Shown here one piece after another: positions 50,455-60,364 of a stretch of DNA of 64,000 nucleotides (its first letter is position 1; each line of letters starts with the position of its first letter). Source of the DNA: Flavobacteriaceae bacterium R38 (GTDB taxonomy: Bacteria > Bacteroidota > Bacteroidia > Flavobacteriales > Flavobacteriaceae); assembly GCA_009901575.1 (NCBI GenBank), contig WXYP01000005.1, positions 177,176 through 241,175 on the forward strand. Direction: 5' to 3'. The position numbers were made by a program, and so were the translations under genes. The notes under the pieces were generated by a model. That model had not been told where the DNA came from, did no database searches, and was given only the letters and a program-made list of their open reading frames with translations.

Positions 50455-51315
50455 TTACATTTCTCTTTCTTCAATTTTTACAGCTTGATCTCCCGGTACT
50501 ATTTCCAGATTGAGCTTATCACTAATTACCTTTACAAAAGAGGCTCCTAAATAAATGATTTGAGAAGTATAATAGACCCAGAGCATAATCAGGGCCAGGA
50601 CACTCGCCGAACCAAAAGTTGAAGAAATATGACTGTGTCCAATATACATTCCGATGCCTATTTTCCCAATCATAAATAAAAAGGAAGTAAATAAACCTCC
50701 TGCCAATGCAGCTTTCCAGTACACTTTTGCATCACTAAGGAATTTAAACATTAAAGTAAACACTAGTCCAACAGCTAAAAATGAAATAAAATGTTCGTAT
50801 ACATATACAAACCTGTAATCGCTATGTAATGTATCTGCATATTTAATCAGAAAGCTCGTCATTGTTGTACTCACTAAAATGATTAAAAAAAGTAAAATCA
50901 AGATAGAGAAAGAGGTAATATGTTTTGTAAAATACCTAACGATACTATTCTTTGGCTTTGCTTTTATACCCCAAATACTATTAAAAGAACTGTGAATCTG
51001 ATTAAACATACCGGAAGCCCCTAACACTAAAGTGACAAATCCAATAATAGATGTAAAGATGCTATTGTGTTGCTTATGCTGATTCTTAATAAGTTCCTGA
51101 ATTTGCTGAGCAGCATCACTTCCTAAAACATCTTTTAACTGTGTGTAAATTTCCCCTGAAACAGCCTCTTTACCAAAAAGAATTCCTAATAAAGAAGTGA
51201 CGATTATAATCATCGGGAATAATGAAAAAACAGCATAATACGCCAGAGAAGCTCCTTTTTGAAAGGTATTACTGTTTAAAAAATGAGTAAATGTATTTTT
51301 AAAAAAATGAAGCAT
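50455..51315 (-). CDS. YihY/BrkB-family membrane protein
   Basis: This 286-aa polytopic protein has about six hydrophobic segments. The family signature appears at the N-terminus ('GASLAYYAVFSLFPMIIIVTSLLGILFG'), with 'DAAQQIQELI' and 'GIGMYIGHSHISSTFGSASVLALIMLWVYYTSQIIYLGA' toward the end. The family has been linked to transport or to RNase BN in older annotations, now considered incorrect. Function unknown. The charged tail 'PGDQAVKIEEREM' is cytoplasmic. Confidence 0.92.
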   Translation of the reverse strand: MLHFFKNTFTHFLNSNTFQKGASLAYYAVFSLFPMIIIVTSLLGILFGKEAVSGEIYTQLKDVLGSDAAQQIQELIKNQHKQHNSIFTSIIGFVTLVLGASGMFNQIHSSFNSIWGIKAKPKNSIVRYFTKHITSFSILILLFLIILVSTTMTSFLIKYADTLHSDYRFVYVYEHFISFLAVGLVFTLMFKFLSDAKVYWKAALAGGLFTSFLFMIGKIGIGMYIGHSHISSTFGSASVLALIMLWVYYTSQIIYLGASFVKVISDKLNLEIVPGDQAVKIEEREM

Positions 51316-51382
51316 TACTAGTCTATATTATTTACTATCAAAATTACCCGAATCATCATTATTAAAAAGTATAGAATTGGCA

Positions 51383-51661
51383 TTAATCCAATAAAAATCC
51401 AAATTGAGTTTTTCTCCATCTAACTCTCCCTCTTGACCAAATTATTATCGGGTGAAAAAAAGACCATATTAACGAGCCATAAACTGTAACAAAACTAATA
51501 TGATTTCCGTATTCATAAACCAATCTATAATTAGAGATTCGATACCTCTCTACATAATTACCAATTAAAATTCCGAATAAACAAAATCCAATAATTAAAA
51601 TCGCTGTAATCTTTGGATTATAATCTAATTTAGACATAACCATTTCAAAAATGCTTTTCAT
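51383..51661 (-). CDS. Small membrane protein, unknown function
   Basis: This 92-aa protein has two hydrophobic segments (ITAILIIGFCLFGILIGNYV and VTVYGSLIWSFFHPIIIW) and a basic C-terminus with RGRVRWRKTQFG. No family is recognised. It follows the 168-aa gene by 3 bp and is probably co-transcribed with it. The neighbours up to 54435 are equally unrecognised. Confidence 0.55.
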   Translation of the reverse strand: MKSIFEMVMSKLDYNPKITAILIIGFCLFGILIGNYVERYRISNYRLVYEYGNHISFVTVYGSLIWSFFHPIIIWSRGRVRWRKTQFGFLLD

Positions 51662-51664
51662 TTG

Positions 51665-52171
51665 TTATTCTTGTATTGAAACTAGTTTATTTCCATAATT
51701 CAAATTTTCAAAGAAACTTAATTGTTGCTCAAACAAATATCCATTTGCAATAAAATACATTTCATAATCAGTTGTTTCTATATATAATTTCATTTGGTCA
51801 ATTGAATATTCTTGAGATCTAATTCTAAAATAACGAGCATATAATTTAGAAACTCCAAGTTTTAATAAAATCCACATTGGTGTCAGGAAAAATGGATTAA
51901 TATTTTCCTTCCCACGTTTTAAAGTAACTCTGATAATATTTTCATTTGGAATAGGAATTGCAGTTAATTTATTAGAATAATTCGCGCGTAATAAAACTCC
52001 ACCTGTTCGCCTTTCAAAGTTGCATTTTGAGTTTAATTTTAGAGATTCAGTTTCCGAATTTTTAGTTTTAATCGACTTTAAATAAAATCCTGTGCTACCA
52101 ATTGCTTTCAGTTTTCTTAAATCGATTTTAACTGGTTTTCCAATCTGTTTTATTATTGATTGTTCGGTCAT
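51665..52171 (-). CDS. Protein of unknown function, possibly soluble
   Basis: This 168-aa protein has no obvious signal peptide or membrane segment. It contains 'IDLRKLKAIGSTGFYLKSIK', several basic clusters and a C-terminus 'LSFFENLNYGNKLVSIQE'. The pattern of alternating hydrophobic residues suggests beta strands. No family is recognised. It is adjacent to the small membrane protein gene (3 bp) and follows the 362-aa gene after a 56-bp gap, so these three could form an operon. Confidence 0.5.
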   Translation of the reverse strand: MTEQSIIKQIGKPVKIDLRKLKAIGSTGFYLKSIKTKNSETESLKLNSKCNFERRTGGVLLRANYSNKLTAIPIPNENIIRVTLKRGKENINPFFLTPMWILLKLGVSKLYARYFRIRSQEYSIDQMKLYIETTDYEMYFIANGYLFEQQLSFFENLNYGNKLVSIQE

Positions 52172-52227
52172 TCTGTTTTTTAAGCTGTTAACTTATGTAT
52201 ATACACCAAGCTGCTAGTTGCATTTCT

Positions 52228-53316
52228 TTATTCTCGATTAGCTTGATTAAAGCCTATTATCTCTACAATAGTTTGAATAACATCATCTTGATCAGATTTT
52301 TTATTCCATCCTCTTAGCGCTAATTCGGCTCTAATTTCACTTTCAGATTTACCCATTTCTATAAGATAAATTGCGTATTCCAGTACTTTATCCGGGATTT
52401 TTTCAATCATATAATTCATTATAATTCCAGCGACTTTAGCTTGAGCTAAGAAGAAAGGAAAAACAATTTGAAAAATCCAACTCAAGGTTAGCCCAATCCA
52501 ACCTGTATTTAAGTTTTTAATAATTAGCCCACTTTCAAAACGCAATTTTACAAATTCAAAAAAACCAAGTTCAGAAATATTGTTATCTACTATTATTAAT
52601 TGATATTCTGTAAATAGGCTAGTAATAAACATTACTAGCATTATTCCACCAATTATAAGTTTGATAGATTTAAACTCTATATAATTAGTTTTCTTTAAAA
52701 TTTGACCAAAGAAGTAACCCGTTCCGATTCCAATTGCTAATTCGTAAACTCCAATTAAATAAATGAAATTGACAGTTAAAAATCCAATCAAAAAACCAAA
52801 AACAATTGCAATAACTAACCCTCCTGCTATTGACAGTGTTAAATTTGGTTGTCCAAACTCTTTAGGTTTTGGCAACTCTGATGGAACTTCATAATCTGCC
52901 CAATTACTTTGTTTTTCATATTCGGTTTCTAATTCAGCAAGTTTACCGGTTTCTTTATACTCTATTGCCAACTTTTGAAAAAGAGCAATAAACAATCCTG
53001 TTCTTAGAGAGTTTTTACCAAAATCAATAAAATTACCTTCGATTGTCTTACTGTGTACTTCAATTCTACTAGAAGCTTTTCTTGTTATTGTAATCTTTTC
53101 AGTTAGTTTATTCCAATCTCCTTTTCTTTTTGCTTCAACAGAATTTTCATCTGTAAAGACAATTGGCCATTCCAATTTTTCAAATACTTCAATAGTTAAA
53201 GGAATTATTTGACTGTCTTTAATATCTGTTTTGAAAGATTCAGAAAATTCAGGCTTGTATTTAAAACTGTATTTCCTTTTTATAGTAGATTGAAGATTTT
53301 CGTATTCTATATTCAT
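52228..53316 (-). CDS. Membrane protein of unknown function
   Basis: This 362-aa protein has an N-terminal soluble domain of ~150 residues with strand-like segments (YKPEFSESFKTDIKDSQIIPLTI, 'ITITRKASSRIEVHSKTI'). A membrane domain of four to five helices follows (~160-300, for example 'LSIAGGLVIAIVFGFLIGFLTVNF'). The short cytoplasmic C-terminal tail has 'ARSEIRAELALRGW'-like helix residues near 335-350. No recognisable family. It heads the group 51383-53316 by orientation. Confidence 0.6.
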   Translation of the reverse strand: MNIEYENLQSTIKRKYSFKYKPEFSESFKTDIKDSQIIPLTIEVFEKLEWPIVFTDENSVEAKRKGDWNKLTEKITITRKASSRIEVHSKTIEGNFIDFGKNSLRTGLFIALFQKLAIEYKETGKLAELETEYEKQSNWADYEVPSELPKPKEFGQPNLTLSIAGGLVIAIVFGFLIGFLTVNFIYLIGVYELAIGIGTGYFFGQILKKTNYIEFKSIKLIIGGIMLVMFITSLFTEYQLIIVDNNISELGFFEFVKLRFESGLIIKNLNTGWIGLTLSWIFQIVFPFFLAQAKVAGIIMNYMIEKIPDKVLEYAIYLIEMGKSESEIRAELALRGWNKKSDQDDVIQTIVEIIGFNQANRE

Positions 53317-53456
53317 TTAGTATTACTGCAATGATTATTATAAAACGGCAATACACTCTTTCAAGTCTACACGAAAAATGTGAAAAATGAATTATAATTC
53401 ATTCCGCTTTAATTTTACACCTACTTAAATGTAAGATTTTTCTTTTAATTAAGCAA

Positions 53457-53837
53457 TTACAACTCTTTTTTAAATTCAATTTTTGTCCTAGCCATAATTA
53501 TAGTCTCAATTTTCATCCATATTTTAATCTTATCATCATTCTTATCTGAGGCAATAATTATTTTAAATTCTGTGTCACTTGGATCAATCATTATACCCAG
53601 AACTCTAATTTGAACTAAGCTGACTTTTATAGCCGGAGGTTTTTCAAAAGGAGATTTTATCCAATCTTCTTTAGCAGGTTGTATAGTTTTTATAAGTTTT
53701 AAACCATTATCCAATAAATAGCTTTCAATTCGATTATTATATAATCTAAAATGCCTGTTTCTAATTAATTCGAACACCTTATAAACTACAAAAACAACTA
53801 TTGCTATTGATAATATAATTATGAATGATTCCAACAT
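53457..53837 (-). CDS. Small membrane-anchored protein, unknown function
   Basis: This 126-aa protein has one N-terminal TM helix (LESFIIILSIAIVVFVVYKVFELI). A cytoplasmic or periplasmic domain with mixed strands follows (PPAIKVSLVQIRVLGIMID, 'EFKIIIASDKNDDKIKIWMKIETI'). No family is recognised. It is separated from its neighbours by 140 and 76 bp, so it may be transcribed alone. The frame is clean, but coding status is not certain. Confidence 0.5.
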   Translation of the reverse strand: MLESFIIILSIAIVVFVVYKVFELIRNRHFRLYNNRIESYLLDNGLKLIKTIQPAKEDWIKSPFEKPPAIKVSLVQIRVLGIMIDPSDTEFKIIIASDKNDDKIKIWMKIETIIMARTKIEFKKEL

Positions 53838-53913
53838 CTAAGGTGATTTATTGAATATTTTTATTTGGCAAGAAAAAACCACAATGGATTATAGTTATTG
53901 TTATGCAACGTAT

Positions 53914-54435
53914 TTATATCCGTTTTGTAATCCAATCGGATATCTTTTTAATTCGAAAAATTATAATTAATGCTAAAATTGTTTTTAATATATAATTAAT
54001 TATAGCAAAATCAGGCAGATCAGCATTTTCATTTCCATTCAGCACAGAAATCAACTCAACACAATATTTTATGAAGTTTGGAATTAAATAAATTGAAGTT
54101 GCCAGCCAAATAATTCCAACTGTCAACAAAATTACTTTTGATAGCGATTTTGGATTTAGTTCTGTAATAATTTCTTTTTCCGATTTGATCAATTTTTTAG
54201 AAATCCATTCTGCTTTCACAAACAAAAATAAAGAAACAATAATATTGGCTATAGTCAGAAATGTTCCTGTGAAATAGAGTTTATCTATTGGTTCATTTAA
54301 GACTTCTTCAAAACTTGAAAAAGCCGAAAAGCTGAAAATTGATAAGAAATAATAGCCAAAATGATCAAAAATTTTAGTAAATAAATATATTCCAGCTATT
54401 CTTACAGTTAAAGCAGTCAAAATTCGGTTTGTCAT
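53914..54435 (-). CDS. Four-helix membrane protein, unknown function
   Basis: This 173-aa protein has about four hydrophobic segments (for example 'ILTALTVRIAGIYLFTKIF', 'LTIANIIVSLFLFVKAEWI', 'VILLTVGIIWLATSIYLIP', 'INYILKTILALIIIFRI') and basic loops. The layout is generic and no family is recognised. It is the first of the orphan block that ends at the YihY gene, and is 114 bp after dnaE on the same strand. Confidence 0.55.
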   Translation of the reverse strand: MTNRILTALTVRIAGIYLFTKIFDHFGYYFLSIFSFSAFSSFEEVLNEPIDKLYFTGTFLTIANIIVSLFLFVKAEWISKKLIKSEKEIITELNPKSLSKVILLTVGIIWLATSIYLIPNFIKYCVELISVLNGNENADLPDFAIINYILKTILALIIIFRIKKISDWITKRI

Positions 54436-54549
54436 TAATCTTCTGTTTTTGGTCGTATGTTGTCTAATTTATTTATGTATACATAACTTTTAATCCTTTT
54501 TACTCAACCAAATTATTGATTATATAAGCCTTATCTCATCATTAAAATC

Positions 54550-57500
54550 TTAATTCAACTTATAATACACCTCTTGTTTATCCAACTCTTCCAATAATTC
54601 ATTAGAGATTTTTACTTTCTGTTTCCTGCTTGGCATGGTTAGTTTAATCTCCTCTTGCATTTCATATACTACAAAATGTAATGAATGATCTCCTTTATGG
54701 TCACTAATCACAGATTTTAGTTTTTGAATCCTGTCTTGTTGAAGTTTACTGACATCTAATTGAATCGTCAATTTTTTAGCCTGTGCTTCCATAATATCCT
54801 GGAGCATCTGAATATTGTTAAACTGGATTCTCGGATCTCCTTTTTTCCCGGTTTCCCGGTTTACCCAACCTTCTCTTATAAATGCACGGATATATGCAAA
54901 AGAATTCACCATCAAAAAGTGTCTGAACTTTAAATATTCTTCCCCAAAAATCCGGAACTCATAAGAATCTGTATAGTCCTCTACAGTAAATGCAGCCCAA
55001 CCTTTTCCGTTTTTTGAAATCTTATGTTGTACATCAGAGATCACTCCTCCAAAGGAAAGCTCCCGGTTTACATAATTCTCCATTTCATTAAATAAGGAAA
55101 CATTCCCGTTACAGAAATACTGCATTTCTATTTTAAAATCATCTAAAGGATGTCCCGAAATATAGATTCCTACCACTTCTTTTTCTCGTCGTAGTTTCTC
55201 CATGGTTCCCCAGGTTTCACAAGGTGGTACTTCAGGCTCAGGAAATTGTACCTCACTGGCTTCTCCGAATAAACTTACCTGTGCTGAGTTCTTATTTTCC
55301 TGGTATTTAGCTCCGTATCGAACTGTCTTTTCTATAAATGAAGCTCCGTCTCCATCATCGTGAAAATACTGCGCTCTGTGCGTATCTCCAAATGAGTCGA
55401 ATCCTCCGGCCAGTGCAAGATTTTCAAATGCTTTTTTATTAGCTGCTCTAAGGTCTATACGTTTTACCAAATCGAAAATTGATTTGTATTTTCCTTCTTC
55501 TTTTCTATGTTGTACAATCGTATCTACCGCACCTCTTCCTACTCCTTTTATCGCTCCCATCCCGAATCGGACCGCATTATCTTTATTTACAGAGAATTTA
55601 TAATACGATTCATTGACATCCGGCCCAAGTACATCCAGCTTCATGCGTTTACATTCTTCCATGAAGAAAGTAACTTGTTTAATATCGTTCATGTTATTAG
55701 ATAATACCGCCGCCATATATTCTGCAGGATAATGCGCTTTTAAATATGCCGTCTGATAAGCAATCCATGCATAACAAGTTGAATGCGATTTATTAAAAGC
55801 ATAAGCTGCAAACGCTTCCCAGTCTTTCCACACTTTTTCCAATACATCTCTTGGGTGTCCGTTGGCCTCTCCTCCATCTAAAAATTTAGGTTTTAGCTGT
55901 GCCAGTAATGCAAAAATCTTTTTCCCCATGGCTTTACGAAGGACATCTGCTTCACCTTTAGAAAACCCTGCCAGTTTTTGAGAAAGTAACATCACCTGCT
56001 CCTGATAAACTGTGATTCCGTAGGTTTCTTTCAGATATTCTTCCATTGCAGGAAGGTCGTATGCAATTTCTTCTTCTCCGTGTTTTCTGCGGATGAATTT
56101 CGGAATATATTCCAAAGGTCCCGGACGATATAGTGCATTCATGGCGATAAGATCTGCAAAAACTGTCGGTTTCAACTCTTTCATATACTTCTGCATCCCG
56201 GCAGATTCATATTGAAATATCCCTACGGTTTCTCCACGTTGGAAAAGTTCGTATGTTTTTTCATCATCTAAAGGAAAACTCTCCGGATCCAGTTTTATTC
56301 CGTGCTTCGCCTTTACGATTTTCACAGTATCTTTAATGAGCGTCAGTGTTTTTAATCCGAGGAAATCCATTTTTAATAATCCGGCACTCTCCACCACCGA
56401 GTTATCAAACTGAGTCACATATAAATCGGAATCTTTTGCAGTAGCTACCGGAACGAAATTCGTGATATCATCCGGGGTAATAATCACACCACAGGCATGA
56501 ATCCCAGTATTCCTAACTGAACCCTCTAAAATTCTTGCCTGACTTATAGTTTCTGCTTCCAGGTCTTCCCCATCGGCTAGGTTTTTAAGCTCATTGACTT
56601 TCTCCATCTCTTCAGAGCGGAGTTTTGATTTCAATTCTTTCTCCTCTAACTTGAAGATTTTACCGAGCTTCATCATATTGGGAATCAGCTTCGCAATCCT
56701 ATCGGCATCACCTAGAGGCAAGTCCAATACCCTCGCAGTATCACGTATGGAGGACTTTGCCGCCATTGTACCATAAGTTACAATCTGGGCAACCTGATTC
56801 GCTCCATATTTATCGATTACATAATCCATTACACGTCCTCTACCTTCATCATCAAAATCAATATCAATATCGGGCATACTCACACGATCCGGATTCAGGA
56901 ATCGCTCAAAAAGCAAATCATATTTAATAGGATCAATATTGGTAATCCACAAACAATACGCCACAACAGATCCCGCTGCAGAACCTCTTCCCGGCCCAAC
57001 AGACACATCCATATTTCTCGCTTCCCGAATAAAATCTTCAACAATAAGGAAGTACCCCGGATACCCTGTATTTTCAATTACTTCCAATTCGAAATCAAGA
57101 CGATCTGTTATATCCTCTGTAAGCTCTCCATATCTTTTTTTAGCACCTTCGTAAGTAATGTGTCTCAGGTATTTATTTTCCCCACGTTTTCCTCCATCCT
57201 CTTTATCTTCTGCAACCTGGAATTCTTCAGGAATATCAAAAGCAGGTAGCAAGACATCACGAGCTAATTCAAAAGGCTCGATCTTGTCTACAATCTCCTG
57301 TATATTTAAAATAGCTTCCGATGTATTCTGAAACAAGGTTTTCATCTCGTCAGAAGATTTGAAATAGTATTCCTGATTAGGTAAACCATAGCGGTACCCT
57401 CTCCCTCTTCCTATTGGAGTAGCTTGTTTTTCCCCATCTTTTACACATAATAAAATGTCATGGGCATTGGCATCTTCTTTAGAAACATAATACGTATTGT

Positions 57501-58938
57501 TCGTCGCAACTAACTTTATATTATGCTTCTTAGCAAACTTCATCAGAATCGGATTTACCCTGTCTTCATCTTCTTGTTTATGACGCATTAGTTCGATATA
57601 TAAATCGTCACCAAACTCTTCTTTCCACCATAACAGCGCCTCTTCTGCCTGATTTTCACCTATATTTAAAATCTTACTGGGCACTTCTCCATAAAGATTC
57701 CCGGTAAGTACGATAATATCTTCTTTGTGTTTTTTAATGACCTCTCTATCTATACGAGGCACGTAATAAAATCCTTCGGTATAACCAATAGAAGACATTT
57801 TAGCCAGGTTGTGGTATCCGTTTTTGTTTTTTGCTAACAGCACCACCATATAACCATTGTCTTTCCTGCTTTTATCCAAATGGTCTTCGCAAACAAAGAA
57901 TTCACAACCAACAATAGGTTTAATTAAAGCCTCTACAACTTCTTCTCCCTTCTCAATAGCTTCTTCATTCCGCTTTTTTACTCCTTTGTTATGATTGCCA
58001 ACTTCTTTTACGAAGTGAAAAGCTCCCATCATATTGGCCACATCTGTCAATGCTACTGCAGGCATTTTATTGTCTGCTGCTGCCTTAACCAAATCCGGAA
58101 TACTGGAAGTTGCCTGAAGTACTGAGAATTGTGAATGATTATGAAGGTGAACAAAATCTACCTCTTTAAGATCTTGTATATTTTGTTCTATAGTTTCCTG
58201 AGAAACATCATCTGTTTCCTGGGTTTTCTCTAATTGCTCCCGAATCTTTCTTGAAGCTTCTTTAAGATTAATGTGTTTTAATCCAATTAAAGCAATAGGT
58301 TCCGGATTTTCACGAGAGAATTCTTTAAAATATTCCTGCGGAACATCTAACTCTTCTTTTGTAAAAACTTCCTTTCGGATCAATTCGAAGAAACAACGTG
58401 TAGTCGCTTCAACATCAGCTGTTGCATTATGCGCTTCTTCAAATTTACTGTCAAATAAAAAATGATGCAGTTCCGTAAGTGTCGGCAATTTAAATTTACC
58501 TCCTCGTCCACCGGGAATCTGGCATAATGAAGCGGTTACCTCTGTACAGGTATCCAACACAGGAAGATCAGCCAATTCATTCTCAATACCTTCCCTGTAG
58601 AATTCTGCTCCCATAATGTTGACATCAAAACCTACATTCTGACCCACAACATATTTTGTCTGTGATAATGTCTCCTGAAATTTCTCCAAGACTTCTTGTA
58701 AAGAAATACCTCCCTGCTCTGCCAATTCTGTAGAAATACCGTGTATTTTCTCGGCATCATACGGAATATTAAATCCTTCAGGTTTTACTAAATAATCCTG
58801 ATGTTCTATTAATTTTCCATTTTTATCATGTAATTGCCAGGCAATCTGGATACAACGTGGCCAATTATCAGAATCAGAAACAGGTGCATCCCAACGTTTT
58901 GGTAATCCTGTAGTTTCAGTATCAAAAATCAGGTACAT
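54550..58938 (-). CDS. dnaE: DNA polymerase III alpha subunit with fused N-terminal DnaQ-type exonuclease
   Basis: This 1462-aa replicative polymerase is longer than the ~1160 aa of E. coli DnaE because of an N-terminal DEDD exonuclease domain (1-~190). Its motifs are Exo I FDTETTGLP, Exo II YVVGQNVGFDVNIM and Exo III HNATADVEATT. A PHP domain starts at ~262 (VHLHNHSQFSVL). The polymerase core has 'GPGRGSAAGSVVAYCL' and the catalytic aspartates in MPDIDIDFDDEGRG. 'GIHACGVIITPDDI', tandem HhH and an OB fold complete the C-terminus. The proofreading and polymerising activities are on one chain, a recurrent Bacteroidota arrangement. It stands alone on its strand. Confidence 0.97.
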   Translation of the reverse strand: MYLIFDTETTGLPKRWDAPVSDSDNWPRCIQIAWQLHDKNGKLIEHQDYLVKPEGFNIPYDAEKIHGISTELAEQGGISLQEVLEKFQETLSQTKYVVGQNVGFDVNIMGAEFYREGIENELADLPVLDTCTEVTASLCQIPGGRGGKFKLPTLTELHHFLFDSKFEEAHNATADVEATTRCFFELIRKEVFTKEELDVPQEYFKEFSRENPEPIALIGLKHINLKEASRKIREQLEKTQETDDVSQETIEQNIQDLKEVDFVHLHNHSQFSVLQATSSIPDLVKAAADNKMPAVALTDVANMMGAFHFVKEVGNHNKGVKKRNEEAIEKGEEVVEALIKPIVGCEFFVCEDHLDKSRKDNGYMVVLLAKNKNGYHNLAKMSSIGYTEGFYYVPRIDREVIKKHKEDIIVLTGNLYGEVPSKILNIGENQAEEALLWWKEEFGDDLYIELMRHKQEDEDRVNPILMKFAKKHNIKLVATNNTYYVSKEDANAHDILLCVKDGEKQATPIGRGRGYRYGLPNQEYYFKSSDEMKTLFQNTSEAILNIQEIVDKIEPFELARDVLLPAFDIPEEFQVAEDKEDGGKRGENKYLRHITYEGAKKRYGELTEDITDRLDFELEVIENTGYPGYFLIVEDFIREARNMDVSVGPGRGSAAGSVVAYCLWITNIDPIKYDLLFERFLNPDRVSMPDIDIDFDDEGRGRVMDYVIDKYGANQVAQIVTYGTMAAKSSIRDTARVLDLPLGDADRIAKLIPNMMKLGKIFKLEEKELKSKLRSEEMEKVNELKNLADGEDLEAETISQARILEGSVRNTGIHACGVIITPDDITNFVPVATAKDSDLYVTQFDNSVVESAGLLKMDFLGLKTLTLIKDTVKIVKAKHGIKLDPESFPLDDEKTYELFQRGETVGIFQYESAGMQKYMKELKPTVFADLIAMNALYRPGPLEYIPKFIRRKHGEEEIAYDLPAMEEYLKETYGITVYQEQVMLLSQKLAGFSKGEADVLRKAMGKKIFALLAQLKPKFLDGGEANGHPRDVLEKVWKDWEAFAAYAFNKSHSTCYAWIAYQTAYLKAHYPAEYMAAVLSNNMNDIKQVTFFMEECKRMKLDVLGPDVNESYYKFSVNKDNAVRFGMGAIKGVGRGAVDTIVQHRKEEGKYKSIFDLVKRIDLRAANKKAFENLALAGGFDSFGDTHRAQYFHDDGDGASFIEKTVRYGAKYQENKNSAQVSLFGEASEVQFPEPEVPPCETWGTMEKLRREKEVVGIYISGHPLDDFKIEMQYFCNGNVSLFNEMENYVNRELSFGGVISDVQHKISKNGKGWAAFTVEDYTDSYEFRIFGEEYLKFRHFLMVNSFAYIRAFIREGWVNRETGKKGDPRIQFNNIQMLQDIMEAQAKKLTIQLDVSKLQQDRIQKLKSVISDHKGDHSLHFVVYEMQEEIKLTMPSRKQKVKISNELLEELDKQEVYYKLN

Positions 58939-59167
58939 ATTTTCGTTTATATGTTGATTAGTTCAATCCGTTTTTATCACAAGCGATCATAAATCATAAG
59001 TTACGCCGCCAAAGGAATAAAAATAAGGATATTTTTAAGGTAACAATGATGAACTTATCAGGAGTTATTAACGAAACCGAAAGCCTGAATCAATCAGGCA
59101 TTCATTATGTAACTACAGGCACAAAACTTGAATAATAAATTCTAAATAATCATACGTATTCTAATTA

Positions 59168-60307
59168 TTATTTTTCAGTCAATTCAATAATTTTTGCGAT
59201 CGTTTTTCCAAAGATCCCCGCTCCTTCAGTATCGTTAGTGTAATTGATCACAATAGTAGTGTTGTATTTAGGTGCATGAATCCAAACTGTTCCCCAAAAA
59301 CCGGAATGTGTATACAAAACAGTATCCTTAAAAGGAGTTATCCCCATACCTAAACCATATGATGCCTCATCACTCTCTTCTTCAGATAAATCTGCCTTGG
59401 TTGTCATTAGCTTTATTGTATTTTCTTTTTCAAAAACACCTCCATTAAACAATGCATTAAAAAAGGTTCCTAAGTCTTTAGCCGTAGAAGAAATTCCGCC
59501 ACCTCCATATAAATCGATAGAATTATCAAATAAAGTGGCATCTGTATCTTCCAAATACCTGTGTACAGGATCCGGCAATCCTTCGGGGCGTTTTTCCAAG
59601 CTCTCTAACCAGGTTGAATTTAATTGAAGGGATTTGTACTTCAATAATATTCGCATTGCTTCTTCCAAAGGCAAATCGCTTACGTTTTCAATGATTTCAC
59701 CTAATAAAATGTATCCCGTATCACTGTACTCATATATCTCTCCCGGTTTACCTAAGGGATCTCCTACACGCATTGCAAATTGAAGTTGTTCTGTACGAGT
59801 CCATCGCTTATTCGGATCTTTAGCACAAGCTTCAATATAATCGGAACTCCCTTCTGCATAATCAAACAAACCACTTTGATGTCGCAAACAATGTTTAATT
59901 GTAATCGAAAAAGGATCATATCCATCTTCTTCTAAAATTTCCCGATGTTCTTCAGAAATATAATTTGAAATTGGGTCTTCTATACTTAGTTTTCCATTTT
60001 CCTGTAATCGTAAAATTGAAGCCGCAATAAAAGTTTTGGTGAGGCTGGCGATCCTAAAGGGTTGTTCTGGCAATAACACATTGTCTTTTTCATTACTATC
60101 AAAACCCGAAACTCCTGTCCAATGTATATCAAGGTCTGGAGACACTACTGTCATTGAAACCCCCGAAAGGTTAATTTTCTTTTTTTTAACAGCATCATCT
60201 AAAATAGTTTGAAATGATTTTGTAACGCTTTCTTTAGTAGATTGCGAGCAACTTGTAAATGCCAGTGCCAATAAAAAAACTAAGGTATAAAGTGTTTTGC
60301 GATTCAT
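59168..60307 (-). CDS. Serine hydrolase lipoprotein (class C beta-lactamase / DD-peptidase family)
   Basis: This 379-aa protein has lipoprotein signal MNRKTLYTLVFLLALAFTSC. The penicillin-recognising fold is shown by S88xxK91 in IASLTKTFIAAS, the Y-x-N-type element 'YEYSDTGYILLG' (S-D in place of S-N) and the third motif 'YTHSGFWG' (HSG in place of KTG). These replacements are seen in esterase or DD-carboxypeptidase members, so beta-lactam hydrolysis is not assumed. It is followed on the same strand by an AraC-family regulator gene further upstream (58-bp gap). Confidence 0.9.
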   Translation of the reverse strand: MNRKTLYTLVFLLALAFTSCSQSTKESVTKSFQTILDDAVKKKKINLSGVSMTVVSPDLDIHWTGVSGFDSNEKDNVLLPEQPFRIASLTKTFIAASILRLQENGKLSIEDPISNYISEEHREILEEDGYDPFSITIKHCLRHQSGLFDYAEGSSDYIEACAKDPNKRWTRTEQLQFAMRVGDPLGKPGEIYEYSDTGYILLGEIIENVSDLPLEEAMRILLKYKSLQLNSTWLESLEKRPEGLPDPVHRYLEDTDATLFDNSIDLYGGGGISSTAKDLGTFFNALFNGGVFEKENTIKLMTTKADLSEEESDEASYGLGMGITPFKDTVLYTHSGFWGTVWIHAPKYNTTIVINYTNDTEGAGIFGKTIAKIIELTEK

Positions 60308-60364
60308 ATATAATATTTTTCACAAAAATGTAATATCCGTAAAAAAAGCCATTGTAAAAATTCG

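Noticed and set aside
53880..54500. ATGCAACGT and TTATGTATAC stretches as integron attC-like sites
   Set aside because: No paired R/L boxes or fold typical of attC sites could be drawn, and no integrase is in the window.
59088..59105. GCCTGA/TCAGGC hairpin upstream of dnaE
   Set aside because: A 6-bp perfect stem without a U-run in a 229-bp gap; too little to call a terminator or operator.
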